From a virus: 30,498 nt of DNA. Under the pieces are notes generated by a model. The model did not search any database and was not told where the DNA came from. It saw only the letters and a program-made list of their open reading frames with translations. Shown here piece by piece: positions 28,940 to 30,498 of the stretch. The DNA is taken from the IMG/VR virus record IMGVR_UViG_3300042691_006459, positions 1 through 30,498 of that record; one strand, 5' to 3'. Within the stretch, counting starts at the first letter, position 1. Each line of letters opens with the position of its first letter. Position numbers and translations under genes: made by a program.

Positions 28940-29119
28940 TCACTCCGATTCTTCGCTGTCTTCTTTGTCCTGTTCAGGGTTCCGTGCAAGCCAAGCGGCA
29001 TAAGCGGCCTCCTCTGCTGCACGTTTGGCCTGAATTCGTTTCTCGTCGGCTTCAGACCATAGGCCGTACCGATTGCGGATTTCCTGCAACGCATCATTTA
29101 TTGATACCGGGTTATTCAT
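28940..29119 (-). CDS. Hypothetical 59-residue acidic helical protein
   Basis: A short frame, ATG 29119 to TGA 28940-28942. It reads MNNPVSINDALQEIRNRYG, then ADEKRIQAKRAAEEAAYAAW (about 24-43) and a very acidic end (DKEDSEESE). Supported by the same AACAAAAACACAATG leader as its neighbour at 28903, by the absence of any other coding frame here, and by even spacing (30 and 36 bases to its neighbours). Ala/Glu-rich helix with acidic tail; function unknown. Confidence 0.65.
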   Translation of the reverse strand: MNNPVSINDALQEIRNRYGLWSEADEKRIQAKRAAEEAAYAAWLARNPEQDKEDSEESE

Positions 29120-29149
29120 TGTGTTTTTGTTTATGGTTTGCGTTTGTGC

Positions 29150-29365
29150 TTAGGAGTTAACCTTGCGGGTGATGCGGCCCCACTTGTAGTGTGTATACCC
29201 GTCAAATTGGGCGTTTTGACGCAAGCTTTCGAGTGCGCCCCGGAGAGTCTTAAATCCGCGCCCCCGCGCATCTAGAAAACCAAGGGACGCATTGCAATAA
29301 TAAAAGCCCCCAACGTCCTCGAAGACTCGGGCAACCTTGCGTTCTGTTTCGGTATTTGTGCTCAT
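29150..29365 (-). CDS. Hypothetical 71-residue protein
   Basis: Starts MSTNTETERKVARVFEDVGG; middle YYCNASLGFLDARGRGFKTL, then LESLRQNAQFDGYTHYKWGR. Small alpha/beta protein, moderately basic, no motif recognised. Leader ATAAAGACAAATG without SD. One of the first genes transcribed in the minus operon. Confidence 0.6.
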   Translation of the reverse strand: MSTNTETERKVARVFEDVGGFYYCNASLGFLDARGRGFKTLRGALESLRQNAQFDGYTHYKWGRITRKVNS

Positions 29366-29395
29366 TTGTCTTTATTGTTTATTGTTTGCGTTTGT

Positions 29396-29444
29396 TTGAA
29401 TCGCTAAGGATTCAAGCCAACCCTCGACTTGCGCCAAGGGTTGG
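29396..29444 (-). promoter_or_regulatory. Tandem hairpins between the first two early genes
   Basis: CCAACCCT (29417-29424) pairs with AGGGTTGG (29437-29444) around 12 bases, and TTGAATC (29396-29402) pairs with GATTCAA (29409-29415) around six. They lie just after the first gene's stop. There is no T run in the minus direction, so an attenuator, processing site or stability element is more likely than an intrinsic terminator. Confidence 0.5.
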
Positions 29445-29452
29445 GTGAATGC

Positions 29453-29665
29453 TCAGGCGAAGTCGCCCCGGTAGGCTCGACGTTCGTCGCCCCTCAGCTC
29501 CTGAGCGATGTCGTAAGCATCCGCGAGGCGGATAATCATTCGTTTGTCAGCGGCACTCTTTCCTTTTATGTAGAACGAAGGACGATAAGACCCTTGAGCG
29601 GTCAGCATGGCCTCAAAGGACGGGAAGGCAGTCACTCGCTTGGTGATGGTTTCGATTGCGTTCAT
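29453..29665 (-). CDS. Hypothetical 70-residue protein, first gene of the minus operon
   Basis: Starts MNAIETITKRVTAFPSFEAM at ATG 29665, ends ERRAYRGDFA. It carries IKGKSAADKRMIIRLADAYD (about 33-52), a basic helix. The leader AAACAAACAAACAGAACGCC is A/C-rich without a SD. It is the leftmost coding unit after the regulatory gap and so would be transcribed first. No family recognised. Confidence 0.6.
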   Translation of the reverse strand: MNAIETITKRVTAFPSFEAMLTAQGSYRPSFYIKGKSAADKRMIIRLADAYDIAQELRGDERRAYRGDFA

Positions 29666-30038
29666 GGCGTTCTGTTTGTTTGTTTCGCTTCAGCTTCGTG
29701 CCTCAGCTTCCCCTACAATGCAGACTGTCCAGAGGCAGGCGAGCAAAAAATCACTTTCCTCAAAAATTCCTCTGGTTTGCAATAGTAAGGCCGCGCCCCC
29801 AAAACCACCCCTTCACCGAACAGGGAAGATAGAGAGAGACAAGGAGAGAGAAAGGGGAGCCATCACCAGCAAGGGCAAGCAATGGACAAGTGCAGCCCTC
29901 CGGCGAGTAGCCGTCCGAATCCCTTCCCTCCCCATAAGCAACAAATTGACAAAGACTAGTCTCCTGCACGGCGAGTGATTGTCACCTTCCGGTCGTTTGC
30001 ATTGCCAGTTGGTTGCGTTTGTCTATCAGCAGCGACAG

Positions 30039-30050
30039 GTAAGTACTTAC
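30039..30050. repeat. Perfect 12-bp palindrome GTAAGTACTTAC
   Basis: The two halves are exact complements. Size and symmetry suit a dimeric regulator site; function unknown. Confidence 0.55.
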
Positions 30051-30136
30051 TTTGCTATTGCCAGCCACTTGCCATAGGGGGGGGCGGGGGTCGCACCGTC
30101 GGTGCCCGTCTGTATCTCGATAGGTCAAACGCCAAC

Positions 30137-30154
30137 TTTAAAAAATTTGCAAAT
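30137..30154 (+). repeat. Direct repeat, first copy (TTTAAAAAATTTGCAAAT)
   Basis: An A-tract joined to TTGCAAAT. A near-identical copy follows 54 bases on. This spacing is about five helix turns, so proteins bound at both would be on the same face. Confidence 0.7.
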
Positions 30155-30190
30155 GGGGGGCCAACAGGTGTATGTGGGGCGTTGTTGATT

Positions 30191-30209
30191 TTTAAAAAAA
30201 CTTGCAAAT
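30191..30209 (+). repeat. Direct repeat, second copy (TTTAAAAAAACTTGCAAAT)
   Basis: Differs from the first copy by one extra A and a T to C change. It ends seven bases before the -35 of the promoter at 30216, as an activator site or UP-like element might. Confidence 0.7.
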
Positions 30210-30215
30210 AGGCAC

Positions 30216-30245
30216 TTGACATACCAATATGCGACTCTGTATGGA
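30216..30245 (+). promoter_or_regulatory. Candidate plus-strand promoter for the 30252 gene
   Basis: Perfect -35 TTGACA (30216-30221), then 18 bases to TATGGA (30240-30245), a modest -10. A start about seven bases after the hexamer falls on the ATG at 30252, so the transcript would be leaderless or nearly so. Confidence 0.5.
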
Positions 30246-30254
30246 GTTGGTATG
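30220..30254. promoter_or_regulatory. Inverted repeat overlapping the promoter (candidate operator)
   Basis: CATACCAA (30220-30227) and TTGGTATG (30247-30254) are exact 8-bp inverted repeats 27 bases apart centre to centre. They cover the end of the -35 and the start codon, so a dimeric regulator bound here would block the promoter. Confidence 0.5.
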
Positions 30255-30498
30255 GGGAGGAAGTCCAAAGCAATTGTAGAGAGTGTAGGGGAGGCGCAAG
30301 CCAACCTTAACCACCGTTACATAGAGAAGCGTAAGCCTAAAGAGGCAGCTCTAGCCTTGGATATGCTGGCTAATGGGGAGACGTATGCGAAGGTGATGGA
30401 GGAGACAGGTATAGGGTTTGTGGCACTTTCTGCTTTGAGGGCGCGGCATGAGCGGGCTTTGGAGGTAAGGCGCAAGGAGCTTGCGTTAGACGGCTTTG
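30252..30498 (+). CDS. Helix-turn-helix-like protein, possible small terminase, 3'-truncated
   Basis: The frame runs from ATG 30252 to the window edge (82 complete codons). It starts MGRKSKAIVESVGEAQANLN, and the middle AALALDMLANGETYAKVMEE then TGIGFVALSALRARHERAL reads as helix-turn-helix. Its position at the head of a plus-strand operon after a large control region, upstream of the structural genes if the genome is circular, is that of a small terminase subunit, whose DNA-recognition HTH it resembles. A transcription regulator is the alternative. The C-terminus is not in view. Confidence 0.6.
   Translation, partial: MGRKSKAIVESVGEAQANLNHRYIEKRKPKEAALALDMLANGETYAKVMEETGIGFVALSALRARHERALEVRRKELALDGF

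Larger units (their letters stand above)
29666..30251. other. Divergent intergenic control region (586 bases), no convincing gene
   Basis: Frames of 60-120 codons exist here on both strands, but they lack plausible starts, hydropathy or family signs and are treated as chance. The region separates the early minus operon (from 29665) and the plus-strand gene at 30252. It holds a purine-rich tract (29823-29859), a 12-bp palindrome, a G-run (30077-30090) with a small GCACC/GGTGC hairpin (30093-30105), a direct repeat, and a plus-strand promoter. It could also be the replication origin. A minus-strand promoter must lie here but none is clear. Confidence 0.6.

Noticed and set aside
29760-29969. Minus-strand 69-codon frame in the large gap
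   Set aside because: GTG start, Gly/Ser/Cys-rich, no leader like the other early genes, and the same region has equal-length chance frames on the other strand.
1-30498. tRNA or rRNA genes, integrase and attachment sites
   Set aside because: No cloverleaf-like sequence, rRNA stretch, tyrosine or serine recombinase motif was noticed on reading; a short tRNA cannot be wholly excluded by eye.

Overview
The window is a contiguous piece of a tailed double-stranded DNA phage (Caudoviricetes). The evidence is the C-terminus of a capsid-like protein at the left edge, a set of connector, fibre, tail and internal-virion genes on the plus strand, two small holin-like genes, and an opposing minus-strand block with replicative helicase, SSB-like, nuclease and endolysin genes. 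No integrase, repressor, tRNA or rRNA was seen. The host cannot be named from the sequence. A heptosyltransferase-like gene and a secreted endolysin suit a Gram-negative aquatic-type host, but this is inference.

Left arm, plus strand (1-18082), is the late or structural operon: capsid end, a small decoration-type protein, an intrinsic terminator, a connector or adaptor, two tandem paralogous small proteins, a long repetitive fibre, a 14-repeat RCC1 propeller protein, a TPR-GT9 glycosyltransferase, a tail assembly chaperone, a second short fibre, two holin-like proteins, five tiny coupled proteins (mostly very basic), a large nozzle-like tail protein, and three big Ala/Gln/Gly-rich proteins that look like ejected internal virion proteins. 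Many junctions are ATGA or TAATG overlaps and few genes have a Shine-Dalgarno (SD) sequence.

Right arm, minus strand (29665 down to 18079), is one almost gapless early or replication operon. Transcription would start near 29.7-30 kb. It first meets small unknown or acidic proteins, then a signal-peptide protein and endolysin, small winged-helix proteins, an SSB-like protein, a RecB-type nuclease, a cassette array of small coiled-coil proteins, a PD-(D/E)XK protein, a DnaB-type helicase, an HNH protein, a SWIM zinc finger, more coiled-coil proteins, a second HNH protein and a metallophosphoesterase. No DNA polymerase or primase is visible, so replication probably relies on host enzymes. The two arms converge with stop codons that overlap by four bases.

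At 29666-30251 lies the only long intergenic region. It has a TTGACA promoter, an inverted repeat around that promoter, a 19-bp direct repeat, a perfect 12-bp palindrome and a G-run. It divides the early minus operon from a new plus-strand gene with a helix-turn-helix look (possibly small terminase), which probably opens the structural operon. If the genome is circular or permuted, that operon would run on to the capsid gene at position 1.

Most unusual features: (i) a cassette array in which the C-terminal codons KEAQ(L/P) of one gene are the SD of the next, combined with a dispersed ~31-bp repeat encoding the zipper LERENAALR; (ii) A/C-rich, SD-less leaders before the early genes; (iii) an AT-rich two-propeller RCC1 protein among the fibre genes; (iv) domains shared between different virion proteins.
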